Notes under the pieces: model-generated
What the model was told of the DNA's origin: nothing
The model's input: the letters and a program-made list of their open reading frames with translations, nothing else
The model's database searches: none
Made by a program: the position numbers and the translations under genes
Part shown: positions 29,719 through 38,008 of the stretch, one piece after another
Layout: each line of letters begins with the position of its first letter
Numbering within the stretch: position 1 is the first letter of the stretch
Assembly (NCBI RefSeq): GCF_000719115.1
Contig: NZ_JOEA01000015.1
Location: forward strand, 62,001-126,000
Length of the DNA stretch: 64,000 nucleotides
Source: Lentzea albidocapillata
GTDB lineage: Bacteria; Actinomycetota; Actinomycetes; Mycobacteriales; Pseudonocardiaceae
Direction of reading: 5' to 3'

Positions 29719-30129
29719 TCAGGATTCGACGATCTTGACCGGTTCCTCGGTCACGACACCGTCGACGATGCGGTACGACCGCAGCTCGTGCTCGATCGGG
29801 TCACGCGTGGAGACCAGCACGTAGTGCGCCTCCGGCTCGCCCGCGAACGAGATGTCGGTGCGGGACGGGTACGCCTCCGTCGCGGTGTGCGAGTGGTAGA
29901 TGACCACCGGCACCTCGTCGTTCGCGTCCATCCCGCGCCACACCTTGAGCTGCTCGGCCGCGTCGAACCGGTAGAACGTGGGCGACCGCTCCGCGTTCTC
30001 CATCTCGATGAAGCGCTCAGGGCTGTCGGACCCGTACGGCCCGGCGATCACCCCGCACGCCTCGTCGGGATGGTCACGGCGCGCGTGGGCCACCATCGCG
30101 TCCACCAGGTCACGGCGAATCACCAGCAC
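29719..30129 (-). CDS. mec: CysO-cysteine isopeptidase (Mec, JAMM metalloprotease)
   Basis: 136-residue zinc hydrolase that releases cysteine from the CysO-cysteine adduct. The JAMM motif is complete: Glu in DEACGVIAG, then HSHTATEAYPSRTD (His-x-His, Ser, Asp). GTG 30129 follows a minus-strand TAGGAT (30142-30137) by 7 nt and lacks a Shine-Dalgarno, so mec-cysO-cysM probably starts as a leaderless operon here. Confidence 0.93.
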   Translation of the reverse strand: MLVIRRDLVDAMVAHARRDHPDEACGVIAGPYGSDSPERFIEMENAERSPTFYRFDAAEQLKVWRGMDANDEVPVVIYHSHTATEAYPSRTDISFAGEPEAHYVLVSTRDPIEHELRSYRIVDGVVTEEPVKIVES

Positions 30130-30213
30130 GCGCTCAATCCTACGGGCTGGCGAGAGTTGTCTCGGTATGCGAGATACCCGGTCCCGGCGGTGCTGGAACC
30201 GCACGTCAAGGCG

Positions 30214-30510
30214 TCATCGACGCCGGCTGAGCACCACCACGAGGTAGAGGGCCAGCAACGCCACCCCGCGCCGCCGTTGCCCCTGGTCGAGCCCGCGCCA
30301 CGCGGCCAGCTCCGCCCACGCGGCGAACGGCGTGGCCGCGACACCCAGCTTCATCAGCACTTTTCCCGGCCCCGGTGGAACCAGGAACGCCGCGGCGAAC
30401 AGCCCGGCGGGCGCGACCACCGCCAGTTCCCTGCCGGGGATCTCCCGCGCCGCACCGGGCGGCGCCAGCTCGGACACGACACCTGCTGCCTGATCGATGA
30501 CATCGGTCAT
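30214..30510 (-). CDS. small hydrophobic protein of unknown function
   Basis: 98 residues with two likely membrane segments (LAVVAPAGLFAAAFLVP and GVALLALYLVVVL) and an Arg-rich end. ATG 30510 is 18 bp after the P1 peptidase stop on the same strand, so it is likely the last gene of the clpS-DUF2017-peptidase unit. No Shine-Dalgarno is obvious. I do not recognise a family. Confidence 0.55.
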   Translation of the reverse strand: MTDVIDQAAGVVSELAPPGAAREIPGRELAVVAPAGLFAAAFLVPPGPGKVLMKLGVAATPFAAWAELAAWRGLDQGQRRRGVALLALYLVVVLSRRR

Positions 30511-30527
30511 GCCCGGTGGTTACCCGC

Positions 30528-31439
30528 TCAGAGGTCGCGGAATGCCGTCACACCGTTCAAAGACGTCGCCTCGCGCGTGCCGGACACCACGGCCTCCGCG
30601 AACATCTCCGCGGCGGCCGTGCACAACGCGTCCAACGCGAACGCGCGCGGCTCAGCCAGCGGCACGGCACCCGTGGCCAGCGCGAACACCGTGTCACCGT
30701 CGAACATCGAGTGTGCGGGCCGCACGGCGCGGGCCAGGCCGTCCTGTGCGGCCATCGCGAGCCGCTGACACTCCGCTTTGGACAGGTCCGCGTCCACCGC
30801 GACCACGCCGATCGTGGTGTTGAGGCCTTCGGGCTTGGCTTCGGGCAACGCCACCGCCGACGTGCCGAGCGAGGGCAGCCACGGCAGGCCGGACGCGCGG
30901 TCGACGACCTCGCCGGACGCGTTCACCACGGCGAGCGCGCCGATCCGGTGCGCGCCGACCGTGGCCGAGGCGACGCCGACGCCGCCCTTGAGCGAACCGA
31001 CCCGTGCACCGGCACCCGCGCCGACGCAGCCCAGTTCGAAATCCGGGGAAGCCGCCTCGCAGGCCGCGTAGCCGAACGAGGCGTCCGGCCGGTTGCCCCA
31101 CTCCGACATCGGCAGGTCGAAGATCACCGCGCCCGGCACGATCGGCACGACGTGGTGCGGCTGCGCGCCGACCCGGAAGCCGATCGACCGTTCCGAGAGC
31201 CAGCGCATGACGCCGTCCGCGGCCGCGAGCCCGTAGGCCGAGCCGCCTGACAGGCAGATCGCGTGCACCTGCTGGACCAGGTTCGCCGGGGCCAGGAGAT
31301 CGGTCTCGCGGGTGCCCGGCGCGCCACCTCGGCTGTCGACGGCACCGACGGCTCCGGCCGGCACCAGCACGACCGTCGTCCCCGTCGCCCAGCCCGGTTC
31401 GAGCCGGTGGTGGTGGCCGACGAGAACGCCCGGGATCAC
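30528..31439 (-). CDS. P1-family (DmpA-like) aminopeptidase
   Basis: 303-residue N-terminal nucleophile hydrolase that self-cleaves and acts as a beta- or D-selective aminopeptidase. Typical stretches are GHHHRLEPGWATGTTVVL, HAICLSGGSAYGL and the cleavage region VGSLKGGVGVAS. Corresponds to M. tuberculosis Rv1333 by type and place. GTG 31439 overlaps the DUF2017 stop (GTGA), indicating coupling. Confidence 0.9.
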   Translation of the reverse strand: MIPGVLVGHHHRLEPGWATGTTVVLVPAGAVGAVDSRGGAPGTRETDLLAPANLVQQVHAICLSGGSAYGLAAADGVMRWLSERSIGFRVGAQPHHVVPIVPGAVIFDLPMSEWGNRPDASFGYAACEAASPDFELGCVGAGAGARVGSLKGGVGVASATVGAHRIGALAVVNASGEVVDRASGLPWLPSLGTSAVALPEAKPEGLNTTIGVVAVDADLSKAECQRLAMAAQDGLARAVRPAHSMFDGDTVFALATGAVPLAEPRAFALDALCTAAAEMFAEAVVSGTREATSLNGVTAFRDL

Positions 31440-31993
31440 GGCATCATCGCTTCGACGAGCGTGTCCTGCACCCAGGTCAGCCAGTGGTAGACGCCGAGGT
31501 GCGGGGATCTCGGATCCTCCGGCGGCAGTTCCTCCGGCATGTCCTCGGTGACGTCCAGCGCTGTCCCCAGGGCCAGCCGCACGTCGTTGAGCGACGACAT
31601 CCAGGACTCGGCTTCCGCGATGGTCAGCCGGATCTCACCGCCGTCGGGCGAGCAGGTCCGCAGCACGGTCTCGGCCGCACCTGTCTTGTGGTCCAGAAGC
31701 TCCGGCTCGTGCAACGAGCGCAGCGCCGAGGCCGAGTTGACCTCGTCCGGGTCCGGCGCGTCGTCGTCGAGGCGGTGGAAGTCGGGCAGCAGCCTGCCCA
31801 GGATCGGATCGTCGGGAGCCTCAGACGGGCCTGTCCTGATGCCCGTCAGCTCCGCGAGCTCGTCCTGGGGCGCCTCCTCGGCGCGGGCCAGCAGCATGTC
31901 CTGGATCTGGCTGACCAGACCGCGCACGACCGCGGCCTCCTGCCGATCCAGCCTGCCGACGACGACGTCGCCGTCGCGGATCCACCTCTTCAC
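31436..31993 (-). CDS. DUF2017 family protein
   Basis: 185-residue soluble actinobacterial protein of unknown function (Rv1332-like). Conserved start [21 protein letters not shown] and C-terminal [19 protein letters not shown] (quoted in part). It lies between clpS and the P1 peptidase with 4-bp overlaps on both sides, so the three are co-translated. A role linked to ClpS-dependent proteolysis is possible but only by position. Confidence 0.87.
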   Translation of the reverse strand: MKRWIRDGDVVVGRLDRQEAAVVRGLVSQIQDMLLARAEEAPQDELAELTGIRTGPSEAPDDPILGRLLPDFHRLDDDAPDPDEVNSASALRSLHEPELLDHKTGAAETVLRTCSPDGGEIRLTIAEAESWMSSLNDVRLALGTALDVTEDMPEELPPEDPRSPHLGVYHWLTWVQDTLVEAMMP

Positions 31994-32289
31994 GAGGCCC
32001 GCTGCATGGTCGCCCAGAGCCCTGCCGCGTGGAGTTTCGCCACGTCGGCCTCCACCTTGTCCTTGGTCCCCGATGTCACGATCGCCTTGCCCTTGTGGTG
32101 CACGTCGAGCATCAGCTTGGTCGCATGGTCCCTGCTGAACCCGAACAGCTTCTGGAACACGTACGTCACGTAGGACATCAGGTTTACCGGGTCGTTCCAG
32201 ACCACGGTCTGCCAGGGTCGGTCCTCGGCGGCGACTTCCTCACCGACGGCCTCCGGCTGCGTCCGTTCCTGTTCGACGGGCGTGGTCAT
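31990..32289 (-). CDS. clpS: ATP-dependent Clp protease adaptor ClpS
   Basis: 99-residue adaptor that feeds N-degron proteins to ClpC/ClpP. The core [20 protein letters not shown] contains the substrate-pocket Asn-Asp pair, followed by [11 protein letters not shown] 32289 is preferred; the frame is open 34 codons further. Divergent from pncB, as in mycobacteria. Confidence 0.95.
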   Translation of the reverse strand: MTTPVEQERTQPEAVGEEVAAEDRPWQTVVWNDPVNLMSYVTYVFQKLFGFSRDHATKLMLDVHHKGKAIVTSGTKDKVEADVAKLHAAGLWATMQRAS

Positions 32290-32368
32290 ACCGCCAATGG
32301 TGTCATGTTCGCCGCAGTGACGGAGACCGCGTGCGGGTAAACCGGATGCGACCTTAGGGTTGGTGACC

Positions 32369-33652
32369 ATGAACTCGACGGCGTTGCTCACCGACCATTA
32401 CGAGCTCACGATGCTCGCCGCCGCGCTGCGTGACGGCACTGGTGACCGTCCGTGCGTGTTCGAGCTGTTCGCGCGCAGGCTCCCGAACGAACGGCGCTAC
32501 GGCGTGGTCGCCGGGACGAACAGGCTGCTCGACGCGATCGGGGACTTCCGCTTCGGTGAGGAGGAGATCGACCAGCTGCGCCGCAACGCCGTCGTCGACG
32601 ATTCCACCTTGGAATGGCTCGCGAACTACCGGTTCACCGGCGAGATCGACGGGTACCCCGAGGGCGAGCTGTACTTCCCCGGTTCGCCGGTGCTGACGGT
32701 GCGCGCGTCGTTCGCCGAGGGCGTCGTGCTGGAGACGCTCGCGCTCTCGATCCTCAACCACGACAGCGCGATCGCGTCCGCCGCCGCCCGCATGGTGACC
32801 GCCGCGAACGGCCGTCGGATGATCGAGATGGGCTCGCGCCGCACGCACGAGGAGGCCGCCGTGGCGTCCGCCCGCGCTTCGTACCTGGCGGGCTTCACCG
32901 CGACGTCCAACCTGGAAGCCGGGCGCCGGCACGGCATCCCGACGGCCGGCACGTGCGCGCACGCGTTCACGTTGCTGCACGACTCCGAGGAGGAGGCGTT
33001 CCGCAGCCAGGTCAAGGCGCTGGGCGCCGGGACGACGCTGCTGGTCGACACCTACGACATCACCGAGGGCATCAAGACCGCGGTCGCGGTCGCCGGTCCC
33101 GATCTCGGCGCGATCCGGATCGACTCGGGCGACCTGGGTGTGCTGGCCCGGCAGGCCCGCGACCAGCTCGACGCGCTGGGCGCCCGCAACACCCGCATCG
33201 TCGTGTCCGGTGACCTGGACGAGTACTCGATCGCCGCTCTGCGCGCCGAGCCCGTGGACGCGTACGGCGTCGGCACGTCGGTCGTGGTCGGATCCGGCGC
33301 GCCGACCGCGGGCATGGTCTACAAGCTGGTCGAGGTCGACGGCAGGCACGTCGAGAAGCGCAGCACGTCCAAGCAGTCGCGCGGCGGCTGGAAGAAGGCG
33401 TTGCGGCGGCACAAGGACACGGGCACGGCGCTGGAGGAGGTCGTGTTCCAGGCGTCTACCGAGCCGGAGCTCGGCCCGTACGACCGGCTCGTGCAGATCC
33501 CGCTGATGCGGGGCGGCCAGGTCACCGACGAGGTGCCCACGCTGGAGCAGAACCGCGAACGCCTGCGCGCGGCTCTGGTGAGCGTGCCGTGGGAGGGCCT
33601 CAAGCTCTCGCGCGGCGAGCCCGCGATCCCGACGATCTATCTGGAGAACTGA
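32369..33652 (+). CDS. pncB: nicotinate phosphoribosyltransferase
   Basis: NAD salvage enzyme of about 427 residues that couples nicotinate and PRPP with ATP. N-terminal [26 protein letters not shown], the catalytic-His region SRRTHEEA and the PRPP region [12 protein letters not shown] are visible. ATG 32369 follows TAGGGT by 8 nt; GTG 32363 is an alternative. pncA starts 1 bp after its stop, linking the two salvage steps. Confidence 0.94.
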   Translation: MNSTALLTDHYELTMLAAALRDGTGDRPCVFELFARRLPNERRYGVVAGTNRLLDAIGDFRFGEEEIDQLRRNAVVDDSTLEWLANYRFTGEIDGYPEGELYFPGSPVLTVRASFAEGVVLETLALSILNHDSAIASAAARMVTAANGRRMIEMGSRRTHEEAAVASARASYLAGFTATSNLEAGRRHGIPTAGTCAHAFTLLHDSEEEAFRSQVKALGAGTTLLVDTYDITEGIKTAVAVAGPDLGAIRIDSGDLGVLARQARDQLDALGARNTRIVVSGDLDEYSIAALRAEPVDAYGVGTSVVVGSGAPTAGMVYKLVEVDGRHVEKRSTSKQSRGGWKKALRRHKDTGTALEEVVFQASTEPELGPYDRLVQIPLMRGGQVTDEVPTLEQNRERLRAALVSVPWEGLKLSRGEPAIPTIYLEN

Positions 33653-33653
33653 C

Positions 33654-34193
33654 ATGACCAAGGCACTGATCGTCGTCGACGTGCAGAACGACTTCTGCGA
33701 AGGCGGTTCGCTGGCCGTCGCCGGTGGCGCGGCCGTGGCCGCGGCCATCTCGCAGCACATCACCACCTCGTCGTACGACCACGTCGTGGCGACCCGGGAC
33801 TACCACGTCGACCCCGGCGCGCACTTCTCCCCGACGCCGGACTTCATCGACTCGTGGCCGGTGCACTGCGTGGCGGGATCGCCCGGAGCGTCGTTCCACC
33901 CGGAGCTGGACGTGTCGGGGATCGAGCAGGTCTTCTCGAAGGGCCGCTTCGCCGCCGCCTACTCGGGTTTCGAGGCGGAGAACGACCTCGCGGGCTGGCT
34001 GACGGAGAGGGGCGTGACCGAGGTGGACGTCGTGGGCATCGCGACCGACCACTGCGTCCGCGCCACCGCCCTCGACGCCCACCGGAACGGCTTCCGCACG
34101 AGGGTGCTCGTCGACCTGACGGCGGCGGTCGCCGCGACGACCCGCGACGCCGCCGTTGAGGAGCTGCTCGCCGCGGGTGTCGCTGTCTCCTAA
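33654..34193 (+). CDS. pncA: nicotinamidase
   Basis: Hydrolyses nicotinamide to nicotinate, the substrate of PncB just upstream. 179 residues; the catalytic triad is visible as Asp9 (VVDVQNDF), Lys96 (SKGRFAAAYSGF) and Cys134 (ATDHCVRATA), metal ligands in DYHVDPGAHF. Members also activate pyrazinamide. The stop overlaps the stop of the convergent secreted-protein gene by 4 bp. Confidence 0.94.
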   Translation: MTKALIVVDVQNDFCEGGSLAVAGGAAVAAAISQHITTSSYDHVVATRDYHVDPGAHFSPTPDFIDSWPVHCVAGSPGASFHPELDVSGIEQVFSKGRFAAAYSGFEAENDLAGWLTERGVTEVDVVGIATDHCVRATALDAHRNGFRTRVLVDLTAAVAATTRDAAVEELLAAGVAVS

Positions 34194-34882
34194 GGAGTCG
34201 GCGAGCAGGCCACCGAACCGACGGTGATGCTTCCCGTGTAGCCGGACGACGGTTCGAAGGTGATCTTCAGCAGGGTCATGCTGAGACTGCCGTCGTTCGG
34301 CACCGGGAACACCGTGTCGGTGAACTTGGCCTTGGCGAGCACGGTTCCGTTGCTCGCCTTGACGTCGTACACGTAGCCGGACGGGATCTGCTGCGGCAGC
34401 CCGGTCCAGCCGGACATGCCCTTGAGCTGCCAGCCGGCCTGCGTGCCCTTCTCGTCGGCGTCGCAGTTGACCGACCACTCGGCGATCTTGAGCCGCGGTC
34501 CTCTGTTCCCGCCGGACAGCCCGGCGAGGGCGGACAGGTCGAAACCCGCGCCCTTCGCCACGGACTTCGTCCTGGTGAGGAACTCGTCCGGGTTCACCAC
34601 CTCGGTCGTGCAGGTGGAGCCGGTCTCGCCGATCTTGAGCCCGGTCCGGCTCACCGCCGGACTGGAGCCGGTGACGGTGCCCGCCACGTCCGGGTTCACG
34701 TTGCACACCGCGAGCGGCGCCACCTTGAACGTCTGACCCGCCTTCGCGAAGTCCGCGGATCCCGACGACGCGGTACCGGGCGGGTTGGCCGCGAGCGCGG
34801 TGCCCGCGGTCACGAACGTCAACGCGACCACAGCTCCGGCGATCGAAGTCTTGCGCATTTTTCGCATTGCCTTTGTTCCCAC
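34190..34882 (-). CDS. secreted choice-of-anchor-type protein without anchor
   Basis: 230-residue exported protein: signal peptide with TAGTALAANPP cleavage region near residue 32, then a beta-rich domain with paired cysteines (AVCNVNP, STCTTE, VNCDAD, ACSPTP). Its C-terminal NDGSLSMTLLKITFEP and SITVGSVACSP align with NNDGSLTVNAIHIKLL and DVIISSATCGP of the protein encoded at 36431-37195, so the two are paralogues, but this one lacks a C-terminal membrane segment and may be released or bound to a partner. Start GTG 34882 or ATG 34867. Last of four minus-strand genes in the exosortase island. Confidence 0.75.
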   Translation of the reverse strand: MGTKAMRKMRKTSIAGAVVALTFVTAGTALAANPPGTASSGSADFAKAGQTFKVAPLAVCNVNPDVAGTVTGSSPAVSRTGLKIGETGSTCTTEVVNPDEFLTRTKSVAKGAGFDLSALAGLSGGNRGPRLKIAEWSVNCDADEKGTQAGWQLKGMSGWTGLPQQIPSGYVYDVKASNGTVLAKAKFTDTVFPVPNDGSLSMTLLKITFEPSSGYTGSITVGSVACSPTP

Positions 34883-34982
34883 AGCCCGATAATGGTTGTA
34901 CTGGATGGCGCTGATAACTGCCTAGCCCTTCATGTCACCCAAACGTGTAGCCAATTACCCGGTTGAGTGACAGGCGTCTTCG

Positions 34983-36155
34983 TCAGCGAACGCCCACGAG
35001 CGTGGCGAACGGCTCTCGGCGCGGCAGGGCCGTCGGCAGGCCCGCCAGCCTCTCCAGCGCGGAGCACACCCGCACGGCGGCACGCCCGTCGCCGAACGGG
35101 TTGCGCCCCAGAGGAAGCCGCAGCCGGGAGCCGAGGACCCAGCCCGCCTCGGCGAGGATGCGGGTGGTGTCGGTACCGACGAGCCAGGCGCACCCGGCGT
35201 CGACGGCGAGCATCCGTTCGGTGGTCTCACGCAGCACCAGGACGGGCACGCCGAACGTCGGCGCCTCCTCCTGGATGCCACCGGAGTCGGTCAGTACGAG
35301 GGACGCCCGCTTCAGCACGCGCACCAGGTCCGGGTAGTCCAGCGGGTCGGTGATGACGATGCGCTCATGGCCGCCCAGCAGTGACACGACCTGTTCGCGC
35401 ACACCGGGGTTCGGGTGCGCGGGGATCACCACGTGCAGGTCGGGGTGGCGGTCGGCGATGGAGCGCACGGCGTTGAGCACGCGCATGAGCGGGCGGCCCC
35501 ACGACTCACGGCGGTGCACGGTGACGAGCATGAGCCGGCCACCGGTGGCGTCCAGGGTGCGTTCCAGAGCGATGAGGTCCGGGCTGGACGCGGGCAGGTT
35601 CGCGGCCGCGACGCGCTGCACGGCGTCCACGACGGTGTTGCCGGTGACGACGATGTGGCTGTCCGGCAGCGACTCGGAGTTCAGCGCGTTCGCGGCGTCG
35701 TCGGTCGGCGCGAGGTGCAGCGAGGTGATGCGGGAGATCATCTGCCGGTTCCCCTCCTCGGGGAACGGGCCGTACAGGTCACCGGTCCGCAGACCGGCTT
35801 CGAGGTGCGCCACGGGGATTCCGCGCCAGAACGAGGCCAGCGCCGCGGCCAGGGTCGTGGTGGTGTCGCCCTGCACGAGGGTGACCGCGGGGTCGCGCTC
35901 CTCCAGCAGGGCGTCGAACTCGGGCAACAACCGGGAGACCAGCTCGGCCTGCGTCCCGGAGTGGCGGGGGACGTCCAGCCGCACGTCCGGCACCAGGTCG
36001 AACGCGCCGAGCGCCTGCTCGACCATGCCGGAGTGCTGTCCGCTGTGGACGATCGTGGGACGCAGGCCGGGGTGCCCCTTCAGGGCGATGGCGACCGGGG
36101 CGATCTTCAGTGCTTCTGGCCGGGTGCCGGCCACCAGCAGAACCTCTTTGCTCAC
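34983..36155 (-). CDS. wecB: UDP-N-acetylglucosamine 2-epimerase (non-hydrolysing)
   Basis: Interconverts UDP-GlcNAc and UDP-ManNAc, a precursor for surface glycans. 390 residues with VAGTRPEALKIAPV, VQGDTTTTLAAAL, HLEAGLRTGD, FPEEGNRQM and TDSGGIQEEAP, all family signatures. GTG 36155 has AGAGGAC upstream. Its place among surface-protein genes, opposite a glycosyltransferase and exosortase, suggests it supplies sugar for that system rather than general metabolism (inference). Confidence 0.92.
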   Translation of the reverse strand: MSKEVLLVAGTRPEALKIAPVAIALKGHPGLRPTIVHSGQHSGMVEQALGAFDLVPDVRLDVPRHSGTQAELVSRLLPEFDALLEERDPAVTLVQGDTTTTLAAALASFWRGIPVAHLEAGLRTGDLYGPFPEEGNRQMISRITSLHLAPTDDAANALNSESLPDSHIVVTGNTVVDAVQRVAAANLPASSPDLIALERTLDATGGRLMLVTVHRRESWGRPLMRVLNAVRSIADRHPDLHVVIPAHPNPGVREQVVSLLGGHERIVITDPLDYPDLVRVLKRASLVLTDSGGIQEEAPTFGVPVLVLRETTERMLAVDAGCAWLVGTDTTRILAEAGWVLGSRLRLPLGRNPFGDGRAAVRVCSALERLAGLPTALPRREPFATLVGVR

Positions 36156-36224
36156 CGTTGTCCTCTTCTCGGGGAAAGAGCGGGAGGTCCGTCTGGGGCC
36201 GGGGGCAACCCCAGACGGACCAAT

Positions 36225-36416
36225 TCAGCCGGCTCGGTTCGGTCTGGTCTGGACGGGGATCGCGCGACGCCTCTTCCGCGCCGAGTGCACGAGGAACGCA
36301 CCCGCGACGAGGAGGACGATTCCCGCGGCGATCCACCAGGTCACGTCCGCGCCGGTGACCGCGAGGGCACCCACGCCCGTGCCGACACCAATGCCGGTAC
36401 CGGGGACCTTGTACAT
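36225..36416 (-). CDS. 63-residue mini-peptide consisting of a LAXTG sorting signal
   Basis: The protein is a Gly-rich 17-residue head (MYKVPGTGIGVGTG), the pentapeptide LAVTG (18-22), a hydrophobic helix (WWIAAGIVLLVAGAFLV) and a basic tail (RKRRR). That order is the sorting signal of class E sortases of actinobacteria, with almost no cargo in front and no separate signal peptide. ATG 36416 has GAGGAG upstream, 14 bp after the preceding stop, so it is co-translated with the choice-of-anchor gene. No family recognised; a membrane-anchored partner or an anchor module for its neighbour is conceivable. Confidence 0.75.
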   Translation of the reverse strand: MYKVPGTGIGVGTGVGALAVTGADVTWWIAAGIVLLVAGAFLVHSARKRRRAIPVQTRPNRAG

Positions 36417-36430
36417 CTGCCGCTCCTCGA

Positions 36431-37195
36431 TCAGGCCGCGTTGAGCGACGCGCGACGGCGCAGCGCCACGAAGGCGACCGGAGCGGCGACGACACCGAGC
36501 AGGCCGAGGCCGATCCACAGGCCGGCCCCCGACGCCATCGGGATGGGCAGGCCGGCGGGGCCGCACGTGGCGGACGAGATGATCACGTCGCCGGTGCCGA
36601 TGCCGCCGAGCACGCCCTGCAGCAGCTTGATGTGGATCGCGTTCACGGTGAGGCTGCCGTCGTTGTTCCTGATCTGCTCGTTGAAGATCACCTCGGCGAT
36701 CTTGATGCCCGCGAGTTGCACGTCGAGCTTGGTGTTCGCAGCGGGGTCGGCGTTGACCTGGCCGAGCCTGCCGAGGTTCACGCCCGCGAGCTTGGCCTTG
36801 CCGGCGAGGCCCTTCTGGGTCGCCGTGCACTCCGCCTCCACCAGTTCGGCGGAGATCTTGCCGGTGACCTTGGAGAGCAGGTCGACCCGGACGTCCGCGG
36901 TGCTCGCCCGCGAGTACACGCCGCCGGACTTCTCGTCCCGCGACGCGGAAGCGTTGATGACACCGGTCTTCAGGATCCCGGTGAGGTCGACGCCTGCGAA
37001 CGTGTTCTGGGTCGGACCGTTCGCATTGGCTGCGGCGAACGGCTCCGCGTTGACCGCGGGGTTGCCGAGCAGCGTCACGTCGAGCTTCGCACCGTAGGCC
37101 GAGGCGTCCCCCGGAGCGGCGGAAGCGGGTGCGGCACCGACCAGGAGTGCGGCAATCGCGATGACTCCAGCCAGTCCCGTCATTCGGACACGCAT
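36431..37195 (-). CDS. secreted choice-of-anchor-type surface protein with C-terminal anchor
   Basis: 254-residue exported protein. Signal peptide 1-27 (GAAPASAAPG), beta-rich domain starting DASAYGAKLDVTLLG, cysteines in AECTATQ and SATCGP, and a C-terminal hydrophobic helix with RRR tail (LWIGLGLLGVVAAPVAFVALRRR). The tail lacks LPXTG or LAXTG, so it is a candidate substrate of the divergent exosortase-like protein. I recall this fold as choice-of-anchor P; name given with moderate certainty. ATG 37195 is set by AAGGGAAGGAG upstream. Confidence 0.8.
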   Translation of the reverse strand: MRVRMTGLAGVIAIAALLVGAAPASAAPGDASAYGAKLDVTLLGNPAVNAEPFAAANANGPTQNTFAGVDLTGILKTGVINASASRDEKSGGVYSRASTADVRVDLLSKVTGKISAELVEAECTATQKGLAGKAKLAGVNLGRLGQVNADPAANTKLDVQLAGIKIAEVIFNEQIRNNDGSLTVNAIHIKLLQGVLGGIGTGDVIISSATCGPAGLPIPMASGAGLWIGLGLLGVVAAPVAFVALRRRASLNAA

Positions 37196-37416
37196 GAAAC
37201 TCCTTCCCTTGGTTCTCTGGCCCCAAGGCGCGTTGATACCGATGTGGTTTCACGCTTTCCGGGGGCAATTACCGGCATCGGCTTTCTTTCGAGGGAACTG
37301 AGGGTTACTCCCCGTATCGGGCGACACGACCACCCGACTCGCCCAACCGGCGCCACTCATGGTGGGACTTTTGATCAATTTCTGATTACGGCGTCACCCG
37401 ATCCGGGGGTGAGGGA

Positions 37417-37444
37417 TGACGTTGCGTCTACCGATGGAACGTCA
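37417..37444. promoter_or_regulatory. inverted repeat upstream of the exosortase gene
   Basis: TGACGTT (37417-37423) and AACGTCA (37438-37444) are perfect 7-bp arms 14 bp apart, in the 294-bp divergent region between the surface-protein gene and the exosortase gene. It is about 45 bp before the exosortase start, a likely operator. A smaller dyad CCTTGG/CCAAGG (37207-37228) lies in the leader of the surface-protein gene. Otherwise the region holds nothing recognisable. Confidence 0.5.
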
Positions 37445-37489
37445 AGTAGCCCGTCTGGGCGCTCCCTCATCGGTTGAAAGGATCTTCGG

Positions 37490-38008
37490 GTGACGCTTGC
37501 CGTGCGCCGCACCGCATTCCCGAGCCGGGTGACGGTGGTCGTCCTGCTCGCACTAGCGGCGGGACTCGTGTTCGCACATCGCCTGTACCGCACGGCGGAG
37601 ATCTCGCTGTCCGGCGCGGTCCTGAGCGTCATCAGCTCCTATGGCGTGGAAGTGGTCCCGGAACGCCAGACCGTCTACTTCGGGCTGGGCTCGGACACCC
37701 CGCTGGGCCTGCGGATGACGCCGGAGTGCACGTCCGCGTTCCTGGTGCTGCCGCTGATCGTCGTCGGCGCGGTCATGATCGCGTTGCGCCCGCGCATCCA
37801 GAGCCGCGTGCTGTTCGCACTGGGGGTCGCGGCGTTCGCGGTCGTCGTCGTGAACCAGTTCCGCGTGCTGACGCTGGTGGGCCTGGTCGACTGGCTGGGC
37901 GTCGACACCGGGTACTACTGGGGTCACACCCTGCTCGGGTCGATGGTGAGCGTGTTCGGTGGCGCGGCCGCGTTGGTCGCGTTCGTCTGGCTGGCCACGC
38001 GGAAGTGA
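37490..38008 (+). CDS. exosortase/archaeosortase-family transpeptidase-like protein
   Basis: 172-residue multi-pass membrane protein (about four helices). The three catalytic residues of exosortases are in order and in the usual settings: Cys80 in TPECTSAFLVLPL, Arg125 in VNQFRVLTLVG, His146 in YYWGHTLLG. Such enzymes cleave C-terminal sorting signals of secreted proteins. GTG 37490 follows GAAAGGA. The stop overlaps the glycosyltransferase start (GTGA), so a glycan step is coupled. I believe it matches the actinobacterial exosortase P type; the likely substrates are encoded divergently. Confidence 0.82.
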   Translation: MTLAVRRTAFPSRVTVVVLLALAAGLVFAHRLYRTAEISLSGAVLSVISSYGVEVVPERQTVYFGLGSDTPLGLRMTPECTSAFLVLPLIVVGAVMIALRPRIQSRVLFALGVAAFAVVVVNQFRVLTLVGLVDWLGVDTGYYWGHTLLGSMVSVFGGAAALVAFVWLATRK

